From assembly GCA_965371805.1 (NCBI GenBank), contig CBDUZW010000043.1:1-42419 (forward strand): a stretch of 42,419 bases of DNA, written 5' to 3'. The notes under the pieces were generated by a model. That model was not told where the DNA came from, searched no databases, and saw only the letters and a program-made list of their open reading frames with translations. This document shows, one piece after another, positions 8,963 to 18,009 of this stretch. The number at the start of each line of letters is the position of its first letter. Position 1 is the stretch's first letter. Both the position numbers and the translations under genes were made by a program. Source of the DNA: JAOZTV01 sp965371805 (lineage in GTDB: Bacteria; Acidobacteriota; Aminicenantia; UBA2199).

Positions 8963-9801
8963 ATATAAGTTATTTATTCTCCACAATTCAATATCTTCTA
9001 GAACAATATCTGAAGCAATGCCCTGGAAATATGCAGCATCCTCTTCTGGAATACCTGCGTAATAATTATTATCAGTTGCTCTTTCCTGAAATATTGTTGA
9101 ATAAATTACACAAGCCATTAAATATGAGGCTTTTAATGAAGGATGGTTCCACTCAGGCAAATGCAAATAATGTAAAGGGTAATTTTTTTCCTCAAGAACT
9201 GCATACCACACCCACCCGACCGGTGCGACCATAAATCCGATTTCTTCAGCATACTTTAAGGTATTTTCATAAATCGCTTTCTGCATTTCAGGAAATAAGT
9301 CAGTCCAACCATCTTTCCATGCCATACCATCTTCATAAGCCCAGGGCATACAAAAAATAATTTTTGTAGAATTGTGATTGAAAAAAATTTTATTTTTTAA
9401 CGTTTCCACGGAATAATATATTGAATTATTTGTAAATATATCTGGATTGGCTATAAGTCTTCCAACTCCCTGTAATATTACATAATCCCACTTTTTTGCT
9501 TTAACCTTATTATTAGTATCTTCCCTTTTGAGATGATCTGAAAGATAAAGACCATTTTCCATTGCAGTTTCAATGTATACATTTTTGTTCTGATCAATAA
9601 ACAAATCATTCAATAATTGATCTAAATGATTACAAACAAAATAACTGCTCCCAATTAAAAGGATTTTTAAGCCGTATTGGAGCTTGTCGGATCCTCTATC
9701 TCAGTCGGCAAATCCTCCTGTAAATCCTGTACATTACAACTTACTGAAACAAAAACCATGACTAATAGAATTAATAGAATAAAACTGTTTTTAATAATAA
9801 T
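8954..9801 (-). pseudogene. Decayed SGNH-hydrolase lipoprotein
   Basis: A broken paralogue of the SGNH hydrolase at 38500-39345. The long open part (8954-9613) retains 'WDYVILQG', 'FMVAPVGWVW' and 'HPSLKASYLMA', matching 'WTYIILQS', 'VIIAPVGWIW' and 'HPALYGSYITA' in the intact copy. Upstream, the block I region LLIGSSYF is readable but lies in another frame from a lipoprotein signal (VSVSC): a frameshift occurs in the TTAAAAA stretch near 9668. The expected start after GGAG (9807-9810) reads ATT instead of ATG, a second lesion. Its upstream region carries a minus-oriented copy of the CTATT element. Regulator pseudogene and target pseudogene lie side by side, as though a module were lost together. 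Confidence 0.8.
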
Positions 9802-9872
9802 TAAATCTCCTCTTAAATTAACTTAGAATTATATACATTTTCATTTTTGAATCAGTTAATATCATTTCATAT

Positions 9873-9942
9873 ATATATATTAGAAGAAGAGATTTTTAAA
9901 TAGTACTAAGGACTATTTTATATTTCTGATTATAAAGACTAT
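9873..9942 (-). promoter_or_regulatory. CTATT element, copy A (upstream of dead SGNH gene)
   Basis: A perfect inverted repeat AAATAGT (9898-9904) / ACTATTT (9912-9918) with a 7-base spacer. On the minus strand the CTATTT arm is followed after 19 bases by ATATAT (9873-9878) as a possible -10. A further plus-strand GACTAT lies at 9937-9942. The order and spacing match the other copies of the element in this window. Confidence 0.55.
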
Positions 9943-9965
9943 AAAATTTTCAGAAAATACTTAAA

Positions 9966-10400
9966 CTATTTATTAAAATTAACTTCCAATAATGAATAAA
10001 TGGCTGAATCAATAAATTTACCGTTGTATTCTGATTCTGCCCTGACACCAAAATTTAATGTCAACTTCTCGCCAATGGTTCAGCTGTCCTGTAAATAGAG
10101 AGACATCTGGTTACTGTAGGCCTTGTAATTGTCTCCATGGGCACCGGTGACTTCATTTCCACATACCGCATAATAACCATATTTCCAACGACCAAGATTA
10201 ACACCGTCAATTAGACAGTTATTATCCCATCCAAGATAAAGTTTCGGCTGCTGATAACCCTTATCTACATCTTCATCCTGTCTGGTAAATAAAAAACCTA
10301 ACTTTGCAGAATGTTCACCTGCCAGGCTAAAATATAAAGTATAATCAAATCCAGCCGTCACATGCTCGGCTATGTTTTTTGCATTTTCATATTTCCTCCT
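9966..10400 (-). pseudogene. TonB-dependent receptor (Oar-like) fragment
   Basis: An internal piece of a TonB-dependent receptor barrel with neither plug nor C-terminus. Readable segments are HVTAGFDYTLYFSLAGEHSA, YGYYAVCGNEVTG, NQMSLYLQDS, and after an in-frame TGA (where the family has Trp in 'QDSWTI') TIGEKLTLNFGVRAESEY. These correspond to the middle strands of receptors such as the one at 24694-27525 but are clearly not a copy of it. Base composition is less AT-rich than its surroundings. The fragment ends at a TAG (9966-9968). It is a remnant of a lost receptor gene. Confidence 0.75.
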
Positions 10401-10476
10401 TTAATGCTTTTCATAGTAGATAATTTAATTCATTTCTTCTCTCATCAAAATTCTTCAAACATTTGTATCTTATAGG

Positions 10477-10545
10477 ATAGTAAAAGGTACTATTTTTCAA
10501 TATAGTAATTATGGCTATTTATTATATCTGCTGATGATTTAAAAT
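10477..10545 (+). promoter_or_regulatory. CTATT element, copy B (upstream of C1 protease)
   Basis: ATAGTA (10477-10482), five bases, TACTAT (10488-10493), then TAGTAATTATGGCTATTT (10503-10520), 19 bases and TAAAAT (10540-10545) as the -10. The start codon of the protease follows 21 bases later. This is one of the clearest copies. Confidence 0.65.
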
Positions 10546-10566
10546 AATTAATAATAAGGAGATCAA

Positions 10567-12336
10567 ATGACTAAGAAAAAAAACATTATTTTAATTGGAA
10601 TTATTAATATATTTTTATTAGTATTTCCATATATGTTAGAGGCAGACTCATCTACAGGAAACAATGAATCAAAAAACAGTTCTATAAAATATCATAAAGC
10701 ACCATTAAATTCTGATTTTATTAAATATAGAAAAAGTAAATATATGAATAAAGTTCAAAAAACATTTAAAAATGGAATAAAATTGGGATACATTCCTTCC
10801 CCAGTCGACATCTCACATTTAAAGAATTCAAATTTTAACATCAAAAATAAAACTTTCCCAAATGTTTTTGATTTAAGAAATACAAATAGAGTATCCCCTA
10901 TACGTAATCAGGGTGATTTTGGAACATGCTGGTCATTTGCTGCACTGTCCTCCATTGAATCAAACTTTATGCCTGGAGAAAATTTAGATTTTTCAGAGAG
11001 AGCACTTGCAACAAATACAGGATATGACTGGGAAGATATGGGAGGCGGTAATCAATGGATAGCATCAGCTATATTAACAAGATGGAATGGTCCAGCAAAA
11101 GAATCTTATATTCCCTACACTTCAATTCAGTCTGCAAATAAACAATATATACCGGAACGGCATGTTCAGGGTGTTAAATTTCTCCCTTCAAGAGAAAATT
11201 ATTTAGATAATAATACTATAAAACATTTTGTTCAACAGTATGGTGGTATTGCAATTTCTATTCATATGTCTGAGGAAAAACCATTTTATAATAAACTTAC
11301 CAATAGTCTCTATGTTAATGACAAATCTCTCTTAACTAATCATGGCGTAACAATGATTGGCTGGGACGATAATTATTCTAAGAATAATTTTGACACAACG
11401 CCTCCCGGAGATGGAGCATTTCTTATAAAAAACAGCTGGGGTGATACCTGGGGAAATAGTGGTTATTTTTATGTTTCATACTATGATGAAATACTTAGTA
11501 ATCCTGTTTCTTATAATTTTACTCAAAACACAGATAATTACGGTACTTTGTATATGTATGACAAACTGGGATGGACAGAAAGCCTTGGGTATCAGGACAC
11601 TGTAGCCTGGGGAGCAAATATATTTACCGCAATTAACAACCAGCCATTAAAAGCTGTAAGTTTTTTTACAAATGATTCCAATGTAAAATATCATATATAT
11701 ATTTATAGAGATGTTGAAAATATTCCTAAAAGCGGAACTCTTATAACTGAAAAAATAGGAACTCTTACATATAGTGGATATCATACAATACCTTTAAATT
11801 CTTTGGTAAACCTTTATAAAGATCAAAAGTTTTCAATTATTATTAGATTTGAAAATAGTAATTATAAATATCCTGTTGTTGTTGAATATCCATTTGATGA
11901 TTATTCATCGCTGGCAGATGCAGAACCCAATCAAAGTTTTATTTCATATGAAGGGATATCCTGGGATGACCTCGATAATAATGATAGTAATATTAATACA
12001 TGTATACGAGGATTTACTGAATATATACACCCCAAGATTGAATTTAATGTAAGCAAAATCACAGCTTCAAGCTGGACTATGAAAAAAGAGTATGTAAATG
12101 TCACTTTAGACATAGCAAATATAGATGAGGTTTCAGCCGATACAATTATTTTACAGAAAAAAGAAGCAGACAGTATATTTGGTCATAGACTTGAAGTTCC
12201 TGTATCAGCATTAGAAAATGGACCATATAGATTTGTTGACAGCAATATTAATAAGGACACAACCTATACCTATAGATTAGTAATCAAAAACACAATAGGT
12301 ACAGTAATCGGAATTTCAGAAGAGAAGACAATATAA
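10567..12336 (+). CDS. Exported C1 (papain-family) cysteine protease with accessory domains
   Basis: A 589-residue exported protease. After a signal segment (residues 5-26) and a propeptide-like region of about 70 residues, the C1 catalytic domain is complete: Q115 (oxyanion hole), C121 in GTCWSF, H259 in NHGVT and N289 in KNSWG. A lectin-like beta domain follows (about residues 325-480, with 'AVSFFTNDSNVKYHIYIYRD'), then a C-terminal Fn3/Ig-like domain with VDSNINKDTTYTYRLVI. This C1 plus lectin-like layout occurs in secreted bacterial proteases that act on surface or host proteins. AAGGAG precedes the ATG and a CTATT element lies at the promoter. It heads the long plus-strand run, 14 bases before the beta-barrel gene. 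The substrate is unknown. Confidence 0.85.
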   Translation: MTKKKNIILIGIINIFLLVFPYMLEADSSTGNNESKNSSIKYHKAPLNSDFIKYRKSKYMNKVQKTFKNGIKLGYIPSPVDISHLKNSNFNIKNKTFPNVFDLRNTNRVSPIRNQGDFGTCWSFAALSSIESNFMPGENLDFSERALATNTGYDWEDMGGGNQWIASAILTRWNGPAKESYIPYTSIQSANKQYIPERHVQGVKFLPSRENYLDNNTIKHFVQQYGGIAISIHMSEEKPFYNKLTNSLYVNDKSLLTNHGVTMIGWDDNYSKNNFDTTPPGDGAFLIKNSWGDTWGNSGYFYVSYYDEILSNPVSYNFTQNTDNYGTLYMYDKLGWTESLGYQDTVAWGANIFTAINNQPLKAVSFFTNDSNVKYHIYIYRDVENIPKSGTLITEKIGTLTYSGYHTIPLNSLVNLYKDQKFSIIIRFENSNYKYPVVVEYPFDDYSSLADAEPNQSFISYEGISWDDLDNNDSNINTCIRGFTEYIHPKIEFNVSKITASSWTMKKEYVNVTLDIANIDEVSADTIILQKKEADSIFGHRLEVPVSALENGPYRFVDSNINKDTTYTYRLVIKNTIGTVIGISEEKTI

Positions 12337-12350
12337 ACAAGGAGCTATAA

Positions 12351-12926
12351 ATGAGAAAAACAATAGGTTTCGTATTAATTTTACTTTTTACATTCTTTCA
12401 ATTTGCAGGCAGTAAGCTAGTTGATAACAAAACACAAAAATTTAATATTCAGATTAACGGGAATTATATACTGTTTTCAGATGCTGATTATAAAAAGGTT
12501 TACTCAAAGGGGACATTCTATCCTGAGTTAAAAATTGGATATTTGATATATAAAAAGATATATATATGGAGTTCTTTTGGTATTCTGAGTGCTATTGGAA
12601 ATATAACAGTTTTAGACGATGAAGCAAAGTCAAATCAAACATATATAAAGTTAGGTTTAGGGTATAGGGGTATTATCAGCAAAAAACTTGGATACAGTAT
12701 GGAGCTTGGAGGATGTCTAGCAAAATATGAAGAAGAAGCATTTGGTGAAACAAATTCAGATTCAGCAACAAGTTTTAGTATTGGACTTAATATAGACTAT
12801 AATTTTTCAAAACACCTATATTCTGAACTTGGAATAAGTTATATGACAGCAACAGACAGTATAGGCAATAAAAGTTTTAAGATTGGAGGAATAAATAGTT
12901 TTATCGGCATAGGCATAAGGTTCTAA
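12351..12926 (+). CDS. Outer-membrane beta-barrel protein
   Basis: A 191-residue protein with a signal peptide (cut near residue 21) and an OmpA/OmpX-like pattern of alternating strands ending in '...GIGIRF', a terminal Phe suited to BamA recognition. Conserved features include 'KLGLGYRGIISKKLGYSMELG', split over two strands, and a 'SELGISYM' strand, as in Opa/OprF-like beta-barrels. AAGGAGC precedes the ATG. It is tightly spaced (14 bases) behind the C1 protease and 12 bases before the GWxTD gene, so an operon is likely. It could be a membrane anchor or pore for the locus; I cannot name a function. Confidence 0.65.
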   Translation: MRKTIGFVLILLFTFFQFAGSKLVDNKTQKFNIQINGNYILFSDADYKKVYSKGTFYPELKIGYLIYKKIYIWSSFGILSAIGNITVLDDEAKSNQTYIKLGLGYRGIISKKLGYSMELGGCLAKYEEEAFGETNSDSATSFSIGLNIDYNFSKHLYSELGISYMTATDSIGNKSFKIGGINSFIGIGIRF

Positions 12927-12938
12927 GGAGTAAAAACA

Positions 12939-15035
12939 ATGATTACACATCGAAAATTTATATTCTTTTTTATTCTAATATTCACATTTATATTTTCTGA
13001 AAATGTGATCTATAGTATAAAAAAAGACAATTTGGAAGCAGAGTATAAGAGATGGTTAAACTTAGTGCATTATATTATAACTCCTGATGAAAAAGAAGTA
13101 TTTTTAAAACTGAAAAACAATAGGGACCGCAGGTCCTTTATCAACCTTTTCTGGAAGATGAGAGACCCGTCAAAAGGAACCCCTGAAAATGAATATAAAG
13201 ATGAACATCTTAAACGATATAAATATGCAAATAGATATTATAAACATGGTTCTCCATTACCAGGCTGGAAAACAGCCAGAGGTAAGATTCATATAATACT
13301 TGGCCCTCCTGTAAGCAGAGAAGAGATAACAGAACAAAATGGTCTTTATCCTGTTGAGATATGGGAGTATTTTGGAGGAGTGGAAAAGGGACTTCCAACA
13401 GCCTTTAGAATGGTTTTTTATAAGAAGCATGGAGCAGGTGGTTTCAGACAATATATCCCGGCAGTTGATGGTCCATCTGCCCTATTAAGATCAGGTGTAG
13501 GTAAGATAGATACTAATAATAATTATGAAATCTACAAAGAGATAAAAGAGCTCAACCCTATCGTTGCAGATATTGCTTTAACTCTTATTCCCGGAGAGCC
13601 ATTGCATAATTACTCCCCATCTCTTCGCGGACCAATGCTTATGTCCAAGGTTTATAATTATCCAAAGAAAAAAATCAATGCTAATTATGCCAAAAACTTT
13701 CTTAATTTTAAGGGCATTGTTAAAACATATTCAACTACAGATTATATTTCTACTAAATCAGATGTTTATATTCTTAAAGACCCTGTACTTGGGTTAAACT
13801 TTGTTCATATTGCCTTACGCCCTGATAGGGTGTCGGTTGGGTATCTGGAAGACAAGGAAAAATATTATCTTAATTTTAATCTTACGGTTTTATTAAAAAA
13901 AGGTAGTGATATCATATTAAAATATGATAAAAATTTTCCCTTGTATTATTCTAAGGAAGAGCTTAATACTACAATATCTAATGGATTAATAATAACAGAC
14001 CAATTTCCTGTTATTTCAGGCAAGTATAAATTAACAACAATTCTTCAAAATTCATTAAACAGAGAGATATCATATAACGAAAAAAATATTATTATTGATG
14101 AAAAAAGCAGCCGTGCTGCCAGCAGTACCGCTAGATACCCGAAATTATATAGACCTTTGGTTTCATATAAAATCAATTCAAATTCCAGAATGGTTTATAC
14201 ACCTTTTAAAATAATGAATAAAACCATTAAAATTGACCCTAAGCGTCTGTTTGGTTTAAAAGACTCTTTAACAACCTTATTTGGAGTAGAAAGAGGAGAC
14301 TATAAAAAAGACTTCAAAATAGAACTGGAAGTAAAAAGCTCAGATGAAAGGAGAAAATATCAAAAAAAATATCTACTTAAGTATCCAAAAGGAAAAAAGA
14401 TATGGTATTTTACAAAAGAGCTTGAAAAATTAAAATATGGTAATTATATTATAAAAACAAAAATTTTAGATAAAAATGGAGAAGTATTAAATACATCACA
14501 GAATGATTTTCAGGTATCGCCTTTGTCTAATGTTCCGCATCCTCCTCAGGCATTTACGGTATTGAAGAGTGAAAATTCATTTATCTATTATTTGACTCTT
14601 GCAAAAGAGCATCAGAATAACAAAGACTTTAAAATGGCAAATATTTTTTACGAAAGAGCTTATAAAAAAGAACAATCCTATCCTGTACTTATTAAATCCT
14701 ATGCAGACTTTTTAATAAAACGACAAAGATATGATGAAGCATTATTTATAATTAATGGTCTTAAAAAGCATGAGAAAGAAAGATTCAATTATTATGTCTT
14801 AAAGGGGAGAATTCTTTATTATCAGAAAAAATATCAAGAGGCAATAGATGTACTACATAAGGTAAATAAGACATTTGACAGCGATACAACCCTTTTAAAT
14901 ACTCTTGGGTTTTCTTATGTGAAAATAGGTAATAGAGAAGAGGCTATAAGGGTTTTGTCGGCTTCACTTAAGGTTAATGCTTATCAGAATAATATTAAAG
15001 ATATATTAAATAGATTGAAAAAAAATGTTAAATAA
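12939..15035 (+). CDS. GWxTD-domain protein with C-terminal TPR repeats
   Basis: A 698-residue exported protein. A signal peptide is followed by the GWxTD domain, whose signature appears as G109-W-K-T-A-R-G-K-I-H-I-I-L-G-P-P, with the preceding 'FINLFWKMRDPSKGTPENEY' type segment (about residues 65-85). The canonical TD is TA here. The middle is beta-rich and the last ~170 residues form TPR repeats (KMANIFYERAYKKEQSYPVL, YQEAIDVLHKV). GWxTD proteins are widespread in Acidobacteriota-like and FCB bacteria and lack a defined biochemical role. The gene sits between a beta-barrel and a degenerate vWA-like gene in the same direction; a 240-base gap with a hairpin repeat separates it from the latter. 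Confidence 0.88.
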   Translation: MITHRKFIFFFILIFTFIFSENVIYSIKKDNLEAEYKRWLNLVHYIITPDEKEVFLKLKNNRDRRSFINLFWKMRDPSKGTPENEYKDEHLKRYKYANRYYKHGSPLPGWKTARGKIHIILGPPVSREEITEQNGLYPVEIWEYFGGVEKGLPTAFRMVFYKKHGAGGFRQYIPAVDGPSALLRSGVGKIDTNNNYEIYKEIKELNPIVADIALTLIPGEPLHNYSPSLRGPMLMSKVYNYPKKKINANYAKNFLNFKGIVKTYSTTDYISTKSDVYILKDPVLGLNFVHIALRPDRVSVGYLEDKEKYYLNFNLTVLLKKGSDIILKYDKNFPLYYSKEELNTTISNGLIITDQFPVISGKYKLTTILQNSLNREISYNEKNIIIDEKSSRAASSTARYPKLYRPLVSYKINSNSRMVYTPFKIMNKTIKIDPKRLFGLKDSLTTLFGVERGDYKKDFKIELEVKSSDERRKYQKKYLLKYPKGKKIWYFTKELEKLKYGNYIIKTKILDKNGEVLNTSQNDFQVSPLSNVPHPPQAFTVLKSENSFIYYLTLAKEHQNNKDFKMANIFYERAYKKEQSYPVLIKSYADFLIKRQRYDEALFIINGLKKHEKERFNYYVLKGRILYYQKKYQEAIDVLHKVNKTFDSDTTLLNTLGFSYVKIGNREEAIRVLSASLKVNAYQNNIKDILNRLKKNVK

Positions 15036-15059
15036 TAAATCTAAGAATGTATTCTTTTT

Positions 15060-15165
15060 GAGGTCGCTTCCGGTGACATCTCTTTCGCTAACGCAAAAAA
15101 TTGTGCTCAATTTTTTACTCTCGTTCCTCACTCCCTGCGGAGCACGCTACAGGGATGACGACCTC
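15060..15165. repeat. GC-richer palindromic intergenic element
   Basis: Ends GAGGTCG (15060-15066) and CGACCTC (15159-15165) are perfect inverted repeats. Nested inside are AAAAAATTG/CAATTTTTT (15095-15103 / 15108-15116) and TCCCTG/CAGGGA (15132-15137 / 15150-15155). The element is much richer in G+C than the flanks and interrupts an otherwise tightly packed gene run. It looks like a REP/MITE-like dispersed element or a structured mRNA spacer. Only one copy is in this window, so dispersal cannot be shown. Confidence 0.65.
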
Positions 15166-15276
15166 ACGCTTAAATTCGTTTTATTTTGAAAGATTGAATG
15201 TGGGGGCTAAGCTATGTGTTTCGCCCTATTTTTATGAATTTGAAAAAATGAAAACACATATAATAAAGGAGAAAAT

Positions 15277-16167
15277 ATGAATAAGAAATTAATTTTAGGT
15301 ATTATAGTATTGGTACTATTGGTAACATTAAATGTAAATGCAGAAACAAAAAAGGAAAAACCGTCAGGCTCTAATTATATTATAATCTTTCAGGTAACTG
15401 ATTATACTCCTAAGATAGCTGAGACCGTTGAGTATATATTTAATGATATGCTTAAACCTGAGGATAGGTTAACTATATTTTCACCTGTAAAGCCTTATAA
15501 TTTTTCACAGAAGACACGACAGGTACAGCCTGCAGAAAAACTGATTAAACTTACAAAAAATGTTCTGAAACGGGATATCATTGGAGGTACCTCCAGCTAT
15601 AAACAAATATTAGGGAGTATGAAGCAGGCAGTTATTGAAATTGGGAATGGAGTTAATCCTTCGGGAGGTGGTTTTGGTTCATCTTCAGGAGTTAGTACTT
15701 TGAAAAACCAACTTGTAAATTATAAGACTTTATTAAAGGAGATGCGTAATTTAAGAAAGCTTAATGAGTCATTATTTTTAAAACTTGCAGATATGTTAAA
15801 GAAGTTGGATGGTAAAGGCTATATTTATATAGTTTATCAAAAAGAGTTAAGAATTATACCAAACCGTGACGTTATGGAAGCTTTAAGAAAAAACCCTGAC
15901 ATTAAATTTGATGCAATGGAAGTTTTTGCCCATGACAGCAGTGAAGAATTTATTAATGTTGAAAATGTAAGCAAAACATTAAACGCCTCTTCTACTACAT
16001 TAAATTTCTTCTATATAAAGGGTAGGGAAAAGAAGAGAAGAGGAATGGAAATAAAAGAATTTTCAGGTGACGTTTATAATGTGTTTTCTAAATTAGCTAA
16101 GGCAACCGGTGGCATGGTAATTAGTACGTCAAAGCCTAAGGCTGCGTTTGAGAAAGTAATAAAGTGA
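15277..16167 (+). CDS. Exported degenerate vWA-like protein
   Basis: A 296-residue protein with a signal peptide (about residues 1-22). The mature region starts with a vWA-like strand and turn ('SNYIIIFQVTDYTPKIAE'), continues through 'LKPEDRLTIFSPVKPYNF' and ends with 'LAKATGGMVISTSKPKAAFE', which is the last helix-strand pattern seen in acidobacterial VWFA-related proteins. A metal-ion-dependent adhesion site (DxSxS) is not visible, so metal-dependent ligand binding is doubtful. A Gly/Ser-rich insert near residues 128-142 is probably a flexible loop. AAAGGAG precedes the ATG. It lies 24 bases before the carbamoyltransferase gene. The role is unknown. Confidence 0.6.
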   Translation: MNKKLILGIIVLVLLVTLNVNAETKKEKPSGSNYIIIFQVTDYTPKIAETVEYIFNDMLKPEDRLTIFSPVKPYNFSQKTRQVQPAEKLIKLTKNVLKRDIIGGTSSYKQILGSMKQAVIEIGNGVNPSGGGFGSSSGVSTLKNQLVNYKTLLKEMRNLRKLNESLFLKLADMLKKLDGKGYIYIVYQKELRIIPNRDVMEALRKNPDIKFDAMEVFAHDSSEEFINVENVSKTLNASSTTLNFFYIKGREKKRRGMEIKEFSGDVYNVFSKLAKATGGMVISTSKPKAAFEKVIK

Positions 16168-16191
16168 TAAAATGAAAGTAGTAAGGCAGGT

Positions 16192-18006
16192 ATGATTATT
16201 TTAGGTATTTCAGCATTCTATCACGATAGTGCAATAGCATTAATCAAAGATGGAGAGATTTTATATGCCGCTCAGGAAGAGAGGTTTTCCAGAAAAAAAC
16301 ATGATGCTGGATTTCCGGTTAATGCATTAAAAAATGCCTATGAGTATTGTAATTTGTCCGCAAGTGATATTGATAAGGTTGTTTTTTATGAAAAACCATT
16401 TTTGAAGTTTGAACGACTTCTTGCAACTTATGTTCAATTTGCTCCAAAGGGACTTAGAAGTTTTTTAAGTGCAATGCCTGTCTGGTTTAAAGAAAAATTA
16501 TTTATCAAACAGATTATTAAAGAGCATTCCGGTTGTGATAATATTTCATTTATAAAGCATCATGAGTCTCATGCTGCTTCTGCTTTTTTCCCATCTCCTT
16601 TTAAAGAGTCTGCAATTATTACAATCGATGGGGTTGGGGAATGGGAGACTCTTACTATTGGCAGGGGTACAGAAAACAAAATTGAAATAAATAAAGCTAT
16701 AAATTTTCCTCATTCATTAGGATTATTATACTCGGCATTTACTTATTTTAATGGTTTTAGGGTTAATTCGGGTGAGTATAAATTGATGGGTTTAGCACCT
16801 TATGGCAGATTAAAATATGTCAATAAAATCTATGACAATCTTATTGATGTAAAAGATGACGGTTCTTTTAGGTTAAATTTAGACTTTTTTAATTATCATA
16901 CAGGTTTGACTATGACTAATAATAAATTCCACAAATTATTTGGAGCAAAACCAAGAAAGAGTGAGGCTGATATTAGAGAGCTGGATATGGATATGGCAGC
17001 CTCAGTTCAGTTTGTTCTTGAAGAGACGGTTGAAAAAATAATAAGACATACTAAAAAAGAATATGGTGGAGATAATTTATCCCTTGCAGGAGGAGTAGCC
17101 TTAAACTGTGTTGCAAATGGCAAAATATTGAAGAAACAAATTTTTAAGAATATATGGATACAGCCAGCCTCAGGAGATGCTGGTGCTGCACTGGGTGCAG
17201 CCTTATATATCTGGTATCATCATCAAAATAACAAACGTATTACAGATAATATTAATGACTTGCAAAAAGGTTCGCTAATAGGTCCATCTTATAAGAGAGA
17301 TGAAATAGAATCCTTTTTAGAAAAGAATAAAATAGAATATAAGAAATTAGATGAGCAAAAGCTACCTATCAAGATTGCAGAACTTCTAAAGAATGAAAAT
17401 GTAATAGGTCTGTTTTCTGGCAGAATGGAATATGGTCCAAGGGCTTTGGGTAATAGGAGTATTATTGGAGATGCAAGGTCAAAAAATATGCAAAAGGTAA
17501 TGAATATAAAAATTAAATTCCGTGAGTCTTTTCGTCCCTTTGCTCCATCTCTTTTAGAAGAACATACAGGAAATTATTTTGATTTTGATAAGCCTTCCCC
17601 CTATATGTTATTAGTTTATAATATTAAAGAAGATAAGAAAAACATTTTATCTGAAAATGAGACCCTTAAGAATGGTTTGAGTAAACTTGATATTGCAAGA
17701 TCTGTCATACCTGCCATTACCCATGTTGATCATTCGGCAAGAATACATACGGTAAACAAGATAACAAATCCTATTTACTATAGTATAATCAAAGAATTTT
17801 ATAATCAGACAGCTTGTCCGGTCATCATCAACACATCATTTAATATCAGAGGTGAGCCAATTGTAAATGAACCAAAAGATGCTTTAAGGGTATTTCAAAA
17901 TACAGATATGGATTATCTATTATTAGAAAATTATTTAATAAAGAAAGAAGATAAAGATAGAAAAAACATAAACTATAAATGGATTGAACAATTTCCATTG
18001 GATTAA
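16192..18006 (+). CDS. NodU/SxtO-type carbamoyltransferase
   Basis: A 604-residue enzyme that transfers a carbamoyl group from carbamoyl phosphate, via carbamoyl-adenylate, to a hydroxyl of a sugar or small molecule. The N-terminal ASKHA/Kae1-like domain begins 'ILGISAFYHDSAIALI' and 'AAQEERFSRKKHD', with metal-site histidines in 'KHHESHAASAFF' (residues ~123-134) and 'SLAGGVALNCVANGKI' near 300. The C-terminal carbamoyltransferase domain has GRMEYGPRALGNRSIIGDAR and 'NTSFNIRGEPIV'. All signature motifs are present and the length is typical. Downstream SxtJ-like, DUF5989-like and SGNH genes are its usual companions. Since no glycosyltransferase or biosynthetic gene is nearby, the acceptor is unknown; an envelope glycan is my guess. 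Confidence 0.93.
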   Translation: MIILGISAFYHDSAIALIKDGEILYAAQEERFSRKKHDAGFPVNALKNAYEYCNLSASDIDKVVFYEKPFLKFERLLATYVQFAPKGLRSFLSAMPVWFKEKLFIKQIIKEHSGCDNISFIKHHESHAASAFFPSPFKESAIITIDGVGEWETLTIGRGTENKIEINKAINFPHSLGLLYSAFTYFNGFRVNSGEYKLMGLAPYGRLKYVNKIYDNLIDVKDDGSFRLNLDFFNYHTGLTMTNNKFHKLFGAKPRKSEADIRELDMDMAASVQFVLEETVEKIIRHTKKEYGGDNLSLAGGVALNCVANGKILKKQIFKNIWIQPASGDAGAALGAALYIWYHHQNNKRITDNINDLQKGSLIGPSYKRDEIESFLEKNKIEYKKLDEQKLPIKIAELLKNENVIGLFSGRMEYGPRALGNRSIIGDARSKNMQKVMNIKIKFRESFRPFAPSLLEEHTGNYFDFDKPSPYMLLVYNIKEDKKNILSENETLKNGLSKLDIARSVIPAITHVDHSARIHTVNKITNPIYYSIIKEFYNQTACPVIINTSFNIRGEPIVNEPKDALRVFQNTDMDYLLLENYLIKKEDKDRKNINYKWIEQFPLD

Positions 18007-18009
18007 ATT

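Noticed and set aside
8544..10083. Alternative genetic code (TGA as sense codon)
   Set aside because: TGA stands in place of Trp in one fragment but Gly in another, and intact genes here (for example those ending at 32846 and 41235) use TGA as stop. Decay explains it better.
15050..15180. tRNA or small structured RNA gene
   Set aside because: The palindromes do not form a cloverleaf and the region has no CCA-type 3' end or conserved arm; I treat it as a repeat.
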